A model generated the notes under the pieces. It saw only the letters and a list, made by a program, of their open reading frames with translations, was not told the origin of the DNA and searched no databases. 37,676 bases of DNA. Origin: Bordetella parapertussis (lineage in GTDB: Bacteria > Pseudomonadota > Gammaproteobacteria > Burkholderiales > SG8-41). Position 1 is the first letter of the stretch, and each line of letters begins with the position of its first letter. The translations under genes and the position numbers were made by a program. The DNA is taken from the NCBI GenBank assembly GCA_945901405.1, contig CAMDLH010000042.1, forward strand, positions 1 to 37,676, read 5' to 3'. Positions 1 through 8,421 of this stretch are shown in pieces.

Positions 1-59
1 AACACCTCGCGTTCGTCCGCCGAAATCACCAATGCCGGTCGTCCCGTTCTTCTTGCCAT
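1..59 (-). CDS. IS630-like transposase, N-terminal end only (runs off window)
   Basis: Reading leftwards from the ATG at 59, the frame gives MARRTGRPALVISADEREV and stays open to the window edge. This matches the usual start of IS630-family transposases, where a short basic leader is followed by a 'sadEREvLer' helix that begins the helix-turn-helix DNA-binding part. A strong ribosome-binding site (GGGAGGA, 7 bases before the ATG) supports the start. Only 19 codons are visible, so the DDE catalytic part, the terminal inverted repeat and intactness cannot be judged. The family call rests on the N-terminus alone. Confidence 0.55.
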   Translation of the reverse strand, partial: MARRTGRPALVISADEREV

Positions 60-500
60 TGCCGTCCTCCCAGACTGTTGATATGCCTGGGTAGGCATCA
101 TGGCACAGGAACGCCTAAAAGTAAATATTTTAACGAATCGTTATACTAGTTTTCATCGAAAACGCCTATTAACATTCCGGCGTGTCGGATAACATTCCGA
201 ATAAAAGTTAAGTATAGTCCAACAAAAACAAAGCGATACAGAGATTTATTGCATTTTCAATACGGTTAAATTCGGCACGAAAAGCCGCATGCTGCTATTA
301 ACGAAATCGGCGCTAAGGATTTCCGCGAGTGCTTGTAAAGGCAGTGAATCGTTTCAAGCTGCCCAAACTCAGCCAAGTGGGAATAATAGCAACTTCTGCT
401 GATGGCCGAACAGGTTACTTCATCAACTCGACCCAAACGGCAGTAGCCTGAAATAAAAAGCGAACACCCATGCGGCACCCGAAGAAGGAAAGACGCCCGT
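60..500. other. Gene-free AT-rich stretch beside the IS630-like element
   Basis: No convincing coding frame is present. The segment is clearly richer in A+T than the Bug genes to its right. It holds a small hairpin at 83-98 (ATGCCT, loop GGGT, AGGCAT). It also holds a direct repeat TAACATTCCG at 170-179 and 190-199, spaced exactly 20 bases. It lies upstream of the transposase start and downstream of the Bug 1 stop, so it may contain the element's end and old target DNA. Confidence 0.5.
170..199. repeat. Direct repeat TAACATTCCG with 20-base period
   Basis: TAACATTCCG occurs at 170-179 and 190-199, one repeat unit being 20 bases (about two helical turns). Such phased repeats are typical of protein-binding sites, including the multiple terminal repeats of some insertion sequences. 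No owner can be named from this window. Confidence 0.4.
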
Positions 501-1487
501 TCACATCAACGGAATCTCCGCAACCTTCACTACCTTCGTCCATTTCTCGATGTCCGCCTTGATCACCGCCGCGAACTCGTTGGGCATGTTCGCGACTACA
601 TCGAGACCGTCCGCGGCAAGCCTTTCCTTGAGGGCCGCCGAGCGCAGTATGCTGGTGATTTCGCGATGCACCCACGCAATGATTTCCGGCGGCGTGCCCG
701 CCGGCGCCCACACGCCGTACCACTGCGCCGACTCGTAGCCGGGCAATCCTGATTCGGCGATGGTGGGGATTTCAGGCGCGGCGGCGGTGCGATGCGCGCT
801 CGACACACCGAGCGCGCGCAGCTTGCCGGCGCGCGCCTGCGGCAGCACGCTCGACAGGCTGTCGGTCATCATCGCCACCTGGCCGGAAATCAGATCGACC
901 AGCCCCAGCGAGCCTGCGCGGTACGGCACATGCGTCATGCGGATTTGCGCCATGCTGACGAAAAGCGCCGCGGCCAGATGTCCGTTGGTGCCGTTGCCGC
1001 CCGATGCATAAAGTATCGGATCGCCCTGTTGCGCACGCGTATTCGCCAGGGCGATCATGTCTCTTACCGATTTCACCGGCACGGACGGATGCACCACCAT
1101 CAGGTTGGGCGTGGCCGCGCCCATGGTGATGGGCGCAAAGTCGCGCAATGGGTCATAGGGAATCTTGCGGTAAATCGCCGGCGTGATGGCGAACGCCGCG
1201 GTATTGAACAACAGGGTGTAGCCGTCGGGCTTGGCGCGGGCCACTGCCGCGGCGCCGATGGTGGTGCCCGCACCCGGCCGGTTCTCGACGAAAAACTGGT
1301 GACCCGCGCGCGTGGAAAGTTCCCTGGCGACGAGACGCGAGAAATTATCCAGCCCGCCGCCGGGCGCGGTGGTCACGATGACGCGCACCGGTTGCGTGGG
1401 GTAGCCGGTCTGTGCCTGCGCCGCGAGCGGCGTGGCTATCAACACCATTGCGGCCGCGATCAGGCGCAAACTTATTGCATGCTTCAT
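501..1487 (-). CDS. Bug/TctC-family periplasmic solute-binding protein (Bug 1)
   Basis: 328-residue extracytoplasmic binding protein of the tripartite tricarboxylate transporter (TTT) family. Known members bind small carboxylates (citrate, aspartate, glutamate, nicotinate) and deliver them to the TctA/TctB permease. Residues 1-26 form a Sec signal peptide ending in AAQAQ. The family loops are clear: PGGGLD at 42-47, ENRPGAG at 68-74, DGYT at 88-91 and HVPYRAG in the second lobe. The C-terminus has WTKVVKVAEI. The ATG at 1487 is preferred over longer starts because GGAG lies just before it and the signal peptide follows at once. It begins 17 bases after the Bug 2 stop, so the two are probably co-transcribed. 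The ligand cannot be predicted. Confidence 0.93.
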   Translation of the reverse strand: MKHAISLRLIAAAMVLIATPLAAQAQTGYPTQPVRVIVTTAPGGGLDNFSRLVARELSTRAGHQFFVENRPGAGTTIGAAAVARAKPDGYTLLFNTAAFAITPAIYRKIPYDPLRDFAPITMGAATPNLMVVHPSVPVKSVRDMIALANTRAQQGDPILYASGGNGTNGHLAAALFVSMAQIRMTHVPYRAGSLGLVDLISGQVAMMTDSLSSVLPQARAGKLRALGVSSAHRTAAAPEIPTIAESGLPGYESAQWYGVWAPAGTPPEIIAWVHREITSILRSAALKERLAADGLDVVANMPNEFAAVIKADIEKWTKVVKVAEIPLM

Positions 1488-1504
1488 CCTGTTCTCCAGT
1501 GCAA

Positions 1505-2488
1505 TCAATTCCCCGTCTTGATACCGGCAACCTTGACCACTCTTTGCCACTTGGCGACATCGCGCTTGAGCACTTCGCGAAATCGTTCCGGCGGGCCGCC
1601 CGCGGGCTCCATGCCGTCCGCGGCCATGCGTTCTTTCACGTCGGGCTGTTGCAACATGCGATTGATCTCGCTGTTCCAGCGCGCGACGATTTCTTTGGGC
1701 AACCCTTTGGGCCCCAGCACCGCTGTCCAGCTTGCGGCTTCGTAACCGGCGACGGTTTCGCTCACGGTCGGGATCTCGGGCAGGGCGTTGGAGCGTTTTG
1801 CGTTGGTAACCGCGATGCCGCGCAGCCGGTTCGCCTTGATCTGCGAAATCATCGGCGCTATGCCGCCGAAGATGAGCTGTATCTGGCCGCCGAGTAAATC
1901 ATTAAGCGCGGGCGCGGTGCCTTTGTACGGCACGTGCGTCAGTTTCGTATCCGCCATCTGGTTAAAAAGTTCGCTGACCAGATGCGGCGTGCTGCCGACG
2001 CCGGAGGTGCCGTAGTTGAGTTTGCCGGGGTTCGCTTTGTCATGCGCAATCAATTCCTTGATGCTGGCGGCCGGCAGCAATGGATTGACCACCAGCACCA
2101 GACCCGTGTCGCCAACCAGCGCGATCGGCGTCACGTCGTTCACCGGGTCGTAGGGCAGCTTGTAGAGCGCCGCGTTCGCGGCGTAGCTCGCCGAAACCAG
2201 AATCATGGTGTAGCCGTCGGGGTTCGCGCGCACCGCGGTTTCAGTGCCGATGGCGCCACCGCCGCCCGTGCGATTGTCCACCACGATCGAATGTTTGAAG
2301 GTCTCGCTCAGTTTTTGCGCCAACAAGCGCGCCGTGATGTCGGACGTGGCGCCCGGCGCGGTGGGCACAATGAGCCGTACGGGTTTGTTCGGATAAGCCT
2401 GCGCCGCGGCCGACCCCGAGCCGGCGATAGCGATGGCGGCGCTCAACAACAAGAAAAACGCGAGCGTGTTTTTAACGGTCGTGCTCAT
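1505..2488 (-). CDS. Bug/TctC-family periplasmic solute-binding protein (Bug 2)
   Basis: 327 residues, signal peptide to about residue 31 (GSAAAQA). The first binding loop is APGATSD rather than the commoner PGGxxD, and the second is DNRTGGGG. HVPYKGTAPALNDLLGG marks the inter-lobe region. It shares unusual stretches with Bug 9: KLPYDP-NDVTP, ETVAGYEA, AVLGPKGLP and the DKANPGKLNYG segment. The two are therefore recent paralogues and probably bind related ligands. The start has GTGGAGA upstream. First gene of a likely two-gene operon with Bug 1. It is preceded by a gap carrying an AT-rich repeat motif. Confidence 0.93.
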   Translation of the reverse strand: MSTTVKNTLAFFLLLSAAIAIAGSGSAAAQAYPNKPVRLIVPTAPGATSDITARLLAQKLSETFKHSIVVDNRTGGGGAIGTETAVRANPDGYTMILVSASYAANAALYKLPYDPVNDVTPIALVGDTGLVLVVNPLLPAASIKELIAHDKANPGKLNYGTSGVGSTPHLVSELFNQMADTKLTHVPYKGTAPALNDLLGGQIQLIFGGIAPMISQIKANRLRGIAVTNAKRSNALPEIPTVSETVAGYEAASWTAVLGPKGLPKEIVARWNSEINRMLQQPDVKERMAADGMEPAGGPPERFREVLKRDVAKWQRVVKVAGIKTGN

Positions 2489-2570
2489 CTAAGTCTCCAC
2501 TTGCAGAAAATGCCCGCGCTTCGCGCAGTCACCACCCGGCGGCCACGGCAACATCCATGGATATTATAGT

Positions 2571-2600
2571 AAGTATTTGTTTTTATTTATGTTTTTGTCA
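2571..2600 (+). repeat. AT-rich dispersed motif, copy A
   Basis: AAGTATTTGTTTTTATTTAT starts at 2571 in the 135-base gap between the Bug 3 stop and the Bug 2 start. The first 17 bases are identical to a copy at 28759 and nearly so to one at 14441-14457 on the minus strand. It lies about 85-110 bases upstream of Bug 2 in antisense orientation to that gene. Function unknown. Confidence 0.5.
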
Positions 2601-2623
2601 CTTTCCATTACTTCATTACACCG

Positions 2624-3592
2624 CTACTGCTTGTCCACGCCTATGCCCGCATCCTTGACAACCTTCGCCCATTTTGCAAGATCGGATTTAAGGAACGCGG
2701 CAAACTCATCCGGCGAAGTAATAAAACTTTCGTAACCCAGCGTGATCAAGCGCTCGCGCACCGCCGCGCTGTCGATAATTTTGCGTATCTCGTCATTCAG
2801 TCTTGTGACGATTTCTTTCGGCACACCGGCCGGCACCAGCACGCCGTACCACGAAACGATTTGCACCGCGGGCAAGCCTTGCTCGCCCATCGTCGGCAGC
2901 GCGGCCGCAAGCGCGCTGCGTTTCGCGCCCGTCACGGCCATGGCGCGCAGCTTGCCCGCGCTCACGTAGGCGATGGCCGATTGCAGGGTGGGAAACATCA
3001 TCTGCACATGGCCGCCGATCAGATCGACCACTGCGGGCGCGCCGCCCTTGTACGGAATGTGGTTCAGGCGAATCTTCGCAACGCCGGCAAACAACTCGGC
3101 CGCCAGATGGCCCGAGGTGCCGTTGCCCGCCGTCGCGTAATTCAACTCGCCGGGCCGTGCGCGCGCCAGCGCGACCAATTCCTTGACCGAACGTGCGGGC
3201 AATGACGGATGCACGGTGAGCAGCAGCGGTGTTTGTGCGACCAGCGCCACCGCTTCAAAATCCTTGATCGGATCGTACGGCAGCGAGCGGTAAAGACTGG
3301 CGTTAACCGTATGCGCGCTCGGCGCCATCATCAGCGTGTGGCCATCGGGCGGTGATTTCGCGAGCACGTCGGTGCCCGCAGTGGTATTGCCGCCGGGGCG
3401 ATTGTCTATCACCACCGGCCGCCCCAGTGCGCTTGCCAGCGGCGGCGCGATGATGCGTGTGAGCGTATCGTTCGCACCACCCGGCGGTACCGGCACGATG
3501 AAGCGCAGCGACTTGCCGGGGAAATTTTGCGCCTGCACGGTTGCCGGCAACAGCAACAATGGCACCGCACCCAGTGCGAATTTCAATCTCAT
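2624..3592 (-). CDS. Bug/TctC-family periplasmic solute-binding protein (Bug 3)
   Basis: 322 residues from the ATG at 3592, giving a compact signal peptide (MRLKFALG... ending TVQAQ). Binding-loop motifs are PPGGANDTLTR, DNRPGGN and DGHT, with HIPYKGGAPAVVDLIGG in the second lobe and KWAKVVKDAGIGVD at the C-terminus. The start lies one base after the stop of Bug 4 (TGA-C-ATG), so translation is probably coupled. An upstream extension in the same frame lacks signal-peptide character and overlaps Bug 4. The DGH-for-DGY change also occurs in Bug 4, 7 and 14. Confidence 0.93.
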   Translation of the reverse strand: MRLKFALGAVPLLLLPATVQAQNFPGKSLRFIVPVPPGGANDTLTRIIAPPLASALGRPVVIDNRPGGNTTAGTDVLAKSPPDGHTLMMAPSAHTVNASLYRSLPYDPIKDFEAVALVAQTPLLLTVHPSLPARSVKELVALARARPGELNYATAGNGTSGHLAAELFAGVAKIRLNHIPYKGGAPAVVDLIGGHVQMMFPTLQSAIAYVSAGKLRAMAVTGAKRSALAAALPTMGEQGLPAVQIVSWYGVLVPAGVPKEIVTRLNDEIRKIIDSAAVRERLITLGYESFITSPDEFAAFLKSDLAKWAKVVKDAGIGVDKQ

Positions 3593-3593
3593 G

Positions 3594-4562
3594 TCAATCA
3601 ACCCGCGCGCCGGATTGTTTGATGACCTTGATCCATTTCGCCACCTCGGTCTTGATGTACTGGCCAAATTGTTCGGGCGTTCCGCCCACCGCATCAGCGC
3701 CTTCCAGGCGCAGCCGTTCGATCATCTCCGGGGTTTTCAGCGCGCGCACCAAAACGCCATTCAGCTTTTCGATGATGGGTGCGGGCGTCGCGCCGGGCGC
3801 GAGTACGCCGTAAATCTGCGTGATCTCGTAGCCGCGCAGGCCGGCTTCATCGAGCGTTGGAATCTCGGGAAGCATGAATGAGCGGACTTTACTGGTGACG
3901 CCCAGCGCGCGCAGCCGCGCCGACTTCATGTGCGGCGATACCGACGGCGTGGACACAAACAGGATTTGCACCTGCCCGCTGATGACATCGACCAGCGCGG
4001 GCGCGCTGCCTTTGTATGGAATGTGGGTCAACGTGATGCCCGCGTTCGTGGACAGCAACACGCCGGCCAGATGACCCGCCGTGCCATTGCCGGACGACGC
4101 GTAATTGAGTTGCGCGGGCTTTGTTTTCGCCAGAGCGATAAGACTCTTTACCGAATTGGCGGGCACCGACGGATGCACCACCAGCACCAGCGGCGTCGCC
4201 GCAAGCTGAGCCACCGGCGCCAGATCCCGCAGCGAATCGTAAGGCATCTTGGGCACGAGGCCGGGGTTGATGATGAAGTTCGTCGTCACCATGATGAGGG
4301 TGTGGCCGTCCGGCGGCGCTTTCGCCACGATGTCGGTGCCGATGATGGTGCCGCCGCCGGCGCGATTTTCAATCACCACGCCCTTGCCGAACGCCTCGGC
4401 AAGTTTTTGTCCGGCGAGCCGCGCGAAAATATCGTTGCCACCGCCGGGCGCGGCGGGCGAGATAAAGCGGATCGTGCGCTCGGGGAATTCCTGTGCGTGG
4501 GCCACGCTCAAGCAGGGTTGCGCCAGCGCCAATGGCAGCGCGTAGTGTGTGATGGTCATCAT
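3594..4562 (-). CDS. Bug/TctC-family periplasmic solute-binding protein (Bug 4)
   Basis: 322 residues from the first of two adjacent ATG codons (4562 and 4559). The signal peptide ends near SVAHAQ at residue 24. Loops are PGGGNDIFARL, ENRAGGGTIIG and DGHT, followed by HIPYKGSAPALVDVISG and KWIKVIKQSGARVD at the end. First gene of the Bug 4-Bug 3 pair. It faces away from Bug 5 across an 85-base region that contains a 12-base perfect palindrome and must hold promoters for both. Longer in-frame starts would run into the Bug 5 coding region, so they are unlikely. Confidence 0.92.
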   Translation of the reverse strand: MMTITHYALPLALAQPCLSVAHAQEFPERTIRFISPAAPGGGNDIFARLAGQKLAEAFGKGVVIENRAGGGTIIGTDIVAKAPPDGHTLIMVTTNFIINPGLVPKMPYDSLRDLAPVAQLAATPLVLVVHPSVPANSVKSLIALAKTKPAQLNYASSGNGTAGHLAGVLLSTNAGITLTHIPYKGSAPALVDVISGQVQILFVSTPSVSPHMKSARLRALGVTSKVRSFMLPEIPTLDEAGLRGYEITQIYGVLAPGATPAPIIEKLNGVLVRALKTPEMIERLRLEGADAVGGTPEQFGQYIKTEVAKWIKVIKQSGARVD

Positions 4563-4624
4563 GACCGCAATATAGCACTGTGCGCGGACGGGCCAAGTGA
4601 ATTGAACGCATGCTAACCTTGCAA

Positions 4625-4636
4625 ATTTCCGGAAAT
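4625..4636. promoter_or_regulatory. Perfect palindrome between divergent Bug 4 and Bug 5
   Basis: ATTTCCGGAAAT is a perfect 12-base palindrome inside the only region able to carry promoters for both Bug 4 and Bug 5. It ends 11 bases before the Bug 5 ATG at 4648. Its position fits an operator for a dimeric regulator, but no regulator gene is nearby. Confidence 0.3.
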
Positions 4637-4647
4637 ATATTCTCACG

Positions 4648-5637
4648 ATGCACACAGCACAGATCAGCATGACAGCGTTGCGCGGCACGTTGATCGCCGG
4701 CTTTGCTTTTGTATCGGCAAGCGCCAGCGCACAAAATTATCCGGTAAAGCCGGTGAAGATTATCGTGCCCGCTTCACCGGGCGGCGGCATCGATACCGTG
4801 GCGCGCATCGCCGCGGATAAACTCTCCGTCGCGTTCGGCCAGCAGTTTATTGCCGAGAATCGTCCGGGCGCGGGTGGCCGACCGGGCACGGACTTCGCGG
4901 CACGCGCGGCGCCCGATGGTTACACGCTGCTCGCCGGCACGGCCGGCACGCTGATCCTCGCGCCCGCGCTCTATCCCAAGCTGCCTTACGCGCCGGCGCG
5001 GCACTTCGCGCCGATATCGATGATGGCGACGACATCCTATCTGCTCGTCAGTCACCCCTCGGTGCCCGCGACTTCAGTGAAGGAACTCGTGGCGCTCGCG
5101 AAATCAAGGCCGGGGCGTTTGAATTATGCCTCCACCGGCGTGGGCAGCCCGGCGCATCTGGGCGGCGCGCTGTTCGATACCCTCGCGGGCATACGCACCA
5201 CGCACGTCGCGTACAAGGGCACGGTGGGCAGCACCACGTCGGTGATGCAGGGCGAAACCGATTTCATGTTCAGCAATTTCCTGGTGTCGCTGCCGATCAT
5301 GAAGTCGGGCCGCCTGCGCGCCTTGGGTGTCACCAGCCTCAAGCGTTCGGCGGTCGCGCCGGATCTGCCGACGATAGATGAATCGGGATTGCGCGGCTTC
5401 GAGATGCAACAGTACTACTCGATGCTGGCGCCCGCCGGTACCGGCAAGGATGTTGTCGCGCGGCTTAATCACGAAATCGTTTCCAGATTTGCCGGCGGCG
5501 ACACCAAAAGCCGCCTCGCCGCCGACGGCACGGAAGTCATGACCACCACGCCGGATGAGCTTGGCAAAATCCTCACGGCGCAAATTGCCTTGTGGGCCGC
5601 CGTTATCAAAAAATCGACGATCACCTTGAGTGATTGA
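4648..5637 (+). CDS. Bug/TctC-family periplasmic solute-binding protein (Bug 5)
   Basis: 329 residues with a signal peptide ending SASASA-QNYP. Loops are PGGGIDTVARI, ENRPGAGG and DGYT. In the second lobe the usual PYKG is replaced by AYKGTVGSTTSVMQGE, so this side of the pocket differs from most neighbours. The C-terminus (WAAVIKKSTITLSD) is also slightly atypical. A second in-frame ATG at 4669 would still leave a workable signal peptide, so the exact start is open; neither has a strong ribosome-binding site. It lies 70 bases before the amidohydrolase on the same strand and may be its transport partner. Confidence 0.92.
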   Translation: MHTAQISMTALRGTLIAGFAFVSASASAQNYPVKPVKIIVPASPGGGIDTVARIAADKLSVAFGQQFIAENRPGAGGRPGTDFAARAAPDGYTLLAGTAGTLILAPALYPKLPYAPARHFAPISMMATTSYLLVSHPSVPATSVKELVALAKSRPGRLNYASTGVGSPAHLGGALFDTLAGIRTTHVAYKGTVGSTTSVMQGETDFMFSNFLVSLPIMKSGRLRALGVTSLKRSAVAPDLPTIDESGLRGFEMQQYYSMLAPAGTGKDVVARLNHEIVSRFAGGDTKSRLAADGTEVMTTTPDELGKILTAQIALWAAVIKKSTITLSD

Positions 5638-5645
5638 CGGGCGGT

Positions 5646-5674
5646 TTGCCTGCCCCACAATCCTCTGCTAGGCT
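5646..5674 (+). promoter_or_regulatory. Possible sigma-70 promoter for the amidohydrolase
   Basis: TTGCCT at 5646-5651 and TAGGCT at 5669-5674 are separated by 17 bases and lie about 34 bases before the ATG at 5708. The -35 match is fair and the -10 match is weak. The gene could equally be read through from Bug 5. Confidence 0.22.
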
Positions 5675-5707
5675 TTGGTCATATTCACTGAACAACAAGA
5701 GAGCGTC

Positions 5708-6808
5708 ATGCCCACCAAACTGCTGCCACGCAAGATCGTACACACCAAAACGCCGAGCGAAATCGCCGAAGCCGAAACCGCACACCAGAAAAAACAGGCG
5801 GCATGGCGCGCCCTGCACAGCGAGGCGATACTCGAGCCCGATCTGCCGATCATTGATCCGCATCATCACTTGTGGGTGCGGCCCGGCAATCGTTATCTTA
5901 TCGACGATTTTCTGGCCGACGCGCGCAGCGGCCACAATATCAGGGCCTCGGTGTTCGTCGAATGCGGATCGTTCTACCGCAAGGGCGGCCCGGTCGAGAC
6001 GCAATCGGCGGGCGAGGTTGAGTTTGCCAACGGTGTCGCGGCGATGGCGGCGAGCGGCACTTACGGCGACACGCTGGTGTGCGCGGGCATCGTGGGTACG
6101 GCCGACATCAGCGTGGGAGCGGACGTGGCGCGCGTGCTCGATGCCGAGATTGCCGCGGGCGGCGGACGTTTTCGCGGCATACGCGTCACCACCAAATGCG
6201 ATGCCGACGAGGCGCTGAACATGGGCCGTTACATCGTGCCGCGCGATCTGATGCAGGATCGCGATTTTCGCGCGGGCTTCGCCACGCTTGCGCCGCGCCG
6301 CTTAAGTTTCGACGCGATGATTTATCACCCGCAGATTCTGGAATTCGCCGAGCTCGCGCGCGCGTTTCCCGACACCACGATCATACTCAACCACATCGGC
6401 GGCCTGATCGCATGGACGCGCAACTACGTGGCGCGCCGCGAGGAAGCCATCGCGCAATGGCGCACATCGATGACAGAGTTGGCGAAATGCCCGAACGTAC
6501 ACGTCAAGCTCGGCGGGCTGGCCATGCCGTATCTGGGCTTGGGTTCCGACAAACTGCCGGCGCCCGCATCGTCGGAGCAGTTGGCGCAACTGTGGGGGCC
6601 GCTGTATCAGCATTGCATCGATACGTTCGGCCCCACGCGCAGCATGTTCGAGAGCAATTTCCCACCGGATCGCGATTCGGTTTCTTATCCGGTGATCTGG
6701 AATACCTTCAAGCGCATCGCCGCGAAATATTCCGCTGATGAAAAGCACGCGCTGTTTTTTGGCACGGCGGCGAAGGCATACCGCCTGAGCGTGGAGAGCG
6801 TGGGCTAA
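5708..6808 (+). CDS. Amidohydrolase family 2 (COG3618-type TIM-barrel metal-dependent hydrolase)
   Basis: 366 residues. The first metal-binding strand is IIDPHHHLW (about residues 47-55). Later landmarks are an NHIGG loop near 227 and FESNFPPDRDS with the likely catalytic Asp near 320, followed by FGTAAKAYRL. This is the pattern of the PF04909 group, which includes lactone hydrolases such as 2-pyrone-4,6-dicarboxylate hydrolase and L-fucono/rhamnono-lactonases; the true substrate is unknown. The ATG at 5708 follows AAGAGAG, whereas an earlier in-frame ATG has no such site. It is cytoplasmic (no signal peptide). It lies downstream of Bug 5 and converges on Bug 6, so a role in hydrolysing an imported carboxylate or lactone is plausible but inferred. 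Confidence 0.88.
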   Translation: MPTKLLPRKIVHTKTPSEIAEAETAHQKKQAAWRALHSEAILEPDLPIIDPHHHLWVRPGNRYLIDDFLADARSGHNIRASVFVECGSFYRKGGPVETQSAGEVEFANGVAAMAASGTYGDTLVCAGIVGTADISVGADVARVLDAEIAAGGGRFRGIRVTTKCDADEALNMGRYIVPRDLMQDRDFRAGFATLAPRRLSFDAMIYHPQILEFAELARAFPDTTIILNHIGGLIAWTRNYVARREEAIAQWRTSMTELAKCPNVHVKLGGLAMPYLGLGSDKLPAPASSEQLAQLWGPLYQHCIDTFGPTRSMFESNFPPDRDSVSYPVIWNTFKRIAAKYSADEKHALFFGTAAKAYRLSVESVG

Positions 6809-6827
6809 CCGCCGTTAGTTAACGCCG

Positions 6828-7805
6828 TTAGTCTATCTTGGTGCCCGAATCCTGCACCGCCTTGGTCCACTTGGCGATTTCGGTGACGATGTAGCGCCTG
6901 AATTCCTCGCGCGATTCACCCGCGGGCGTGAAGGCGAGTTGGTTGAAATGCTCGCGGATATCAGGCCGTTTCAACACGGCAATCAATTCCCTGCTGAGTT
7001 GATCGAGTATCGCATCGGGCGTCTTCGCGGGTGCGAGCAAACCAGTCCAGCCGGCGACCTCGAAGCCCGGATAGCCTGATTCCGCGATCGTCGGCAACTC
7101 CGGCAAAAACGGCGAGCGCGCCGCCGAAGACACCGCAAGCCCGCGCAGCTTGCCGGATTTAACGTGCTGCAACACCGCTGTCACGGAATCGAACATCATC
7201 GGCAGCTCGCCGCTCATCACCTGGATATTCGAATCCGCGCTGCCTCTGAACGACACGTTGTTGCCGAGCTTGATGCGCGCCGCGCTCTGGAACATCTCCG
7301 TCGTCAGATGATTGGTCGAGCCCGCGCCGAAAGAACCGTAATTGATTTGCCCCGGCCTCGCTCTGGCAATGGCGACCAGATCCTTTACCGATTTCGCCGC
7401 GAACGAGGGCGTGACAATCAGCGTCTGCGTCACGATCACCAGCTTGGTGATGGGTGCAAAATCGCGCACTGGATCATACGGCAGCTTCGGATACAAGCCG
7501 GGGTTGATGGCAAGCGCGCCTGTGCCGCTCATCAACAGCGTGTAACCATCCGGCGGCGCTTTCGCGCCAAGCTCGTTGCCGAGTATCGCGCCCGCACCAG
7601 GGCGGTTTTCGATGATCACCTGCTGGCCCCACGACTCGGTGAGTTTTTGTCCAACAAGGCGCGCGAGCACGTCGGTTTGCGTTCCCGGGCCGAACGGCAC
7701 GATCACGCGCACGGGTTTCGATGGATAATTTTGCGCCGCGGCGGGAAGGGCTATCGCAGCACACACGAGCACCAATGCGAAAGTAAATCGTGTTTTATAA
7801 CTCAT
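6828..7805 (-). CDS. Bug/TctC-family periplasmic solute-binding protein (Bug 6)
   Basis: 325 residues from the ATG at 7805, with a clean signal peptide ending ALPAAAQ. Loops are FGPGTQTDVLARL, ENRPGAGAILG and DGYT. The second-lobe motif, normally HVPYKG, reads NVSFRGSADSNIQVMSGE, pointing to an unusual ligand. An upstream in-frame TTG could extend the frame by ten residues but adds a charged stretch before the signal peptide. No clear Shine-Dalgarno is present. The 5' region contains an AT-rich motif (ATTGTTTTTATTGA). It follows the cupin gene by 40 bases and is probably the last gene of that operon. Confidence 0.91.
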   Translation of the reverse strand: MSYKTRFTFALVLVCAAIALPAAAQNYPSKPVRVIVPFGPGTQTDVLARLVGQKLTESWGQQVIIENRPGAGAILGNELGAKAPPDGYTLLMSGTGALAINPGLYPKLPYDPVRDFAPITKLVIVTQTLIVTPSFAAKSVKDLVAIARARPGQINYGSFGAGSTNHLTTEMFQSAARIKLGNNVSFRGSADSNIQVMSGELPMMFDSVTAVLQHVKSGKLRGLAVSSAARSPFLPELPTIAESGYPGFEVAGWTGLLAPAKTPDAILDQLSRELIAVLKRPDIREHFNQLAFTPAGESREEFRRYIVTEIAKWTKAVQDSGTKID

Positions 7806-7817
7806 TGTTTTTATTGA
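7804..7817 (+). repeat. AT-rich dispersed motif, copy E (short)
   Basis: ATTGTTTTTATTGA overlaps the start codon of Bug 6 (antisense to it). The same 14 bases occur at 20527-20540 inside the CocE-type hydrolase gene, and a related form occurs at 28766-28779. The copy is shorter than the others. Confidence 0.35.
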
Positions 7818-7845
7818 ACTATTTTTAATTCGCAATTGGTGTGAT

Positions 7846-8307
7846 TCACGGCCGCTCGTTGCTCACTTCGCGCAATTTCTCCGGCAACTCCGCTGGCCGC
7901 TCGCAATTGACCGTTTCGATTTTGCCGGGCACGGAAACCTCCAGCGCTTCCTTGTCCGCGGACACATAAATCTCATTGTGGCGCACGCCGCCGGGCACGA
8001 AGAACGAATCGCCGCCAGTAAAAGTGCCCACCGTACCGTCCTCGAACTCGATGATGAGTTTGCCCTTCAACACATACACGAACTGCATTTCGCAGATGTG
8101 ATAGTGCCAGCCGGTCGGCTCGGTCATGCCGACGATGCAACTGTTGTGATACGCGCGCATGCGCCCGCTGGTGGCGGCCTCGATGCCCAGATCGCGGTAC
8201 TTGAAGAACGAACGGCGGCCCGGTGAAAACGGCGTGGTGCTGACAAAGGACTTCTGCACGCGCATGCCCGGCTGCACTACGCGTTTCGGCTGTTCGTTGG
8301 TATCCAT
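7846..8307 (-). CDS. Cupin-domain protein
   Basis: 153 residues, no signal peptide. The cupin core runs from about residue 55 to 125. GWHYHICEMQFVYVLKGKL carries the first motif with two His and a Glu as likely metal ligands. GDSFFVPGGVRHNEIY carries the second motif with its His. Small single-domain cupins of this type act as metal-dependent isomerases, decarboxylases or ligand sensors; no specific reaction can be assigned. AGGAGA lies upstream of the ATG at 8307. It sits between Bug 7 and Bug 6 in a run that starts with the maleate isomerase-like gene, so it may act on the same compound. Confidence 0.85.
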   Translation of the reverse strand: MDTNEQPKRVVQPGMRVQKSFVSTTPFSPGRRSFFKYRDLGIEAATSGRMRAYHNSCIVGMTEPTGWHYHICEMQFVYVLKGKLIIEFEDGTVGTFTGGDSFFVPGGVRHNEIYVSADKEALEVSVPGKIETVNCERPAELPEKLREVSNERP

Positions 8308-8421
8308 CGCATGAGTCTCCTGTTGGTTGCGGTAAAAATCTGCGTTGCGAAAATATCGTTCCGTCTTTCAGTTGCAATCTATCCCTCGACGCACCAATGG
8401 TCAACCGGGGCCATCGCTCTT

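Noticed and set aside
792..1745. Long open frame on the plus strand opposite Bug 1 and Bug 2
   Set aside because: Arg/His-rich translation with no family features, exactly antisense to two clear genes; long antisense frames are expected in GC-rich DNA.
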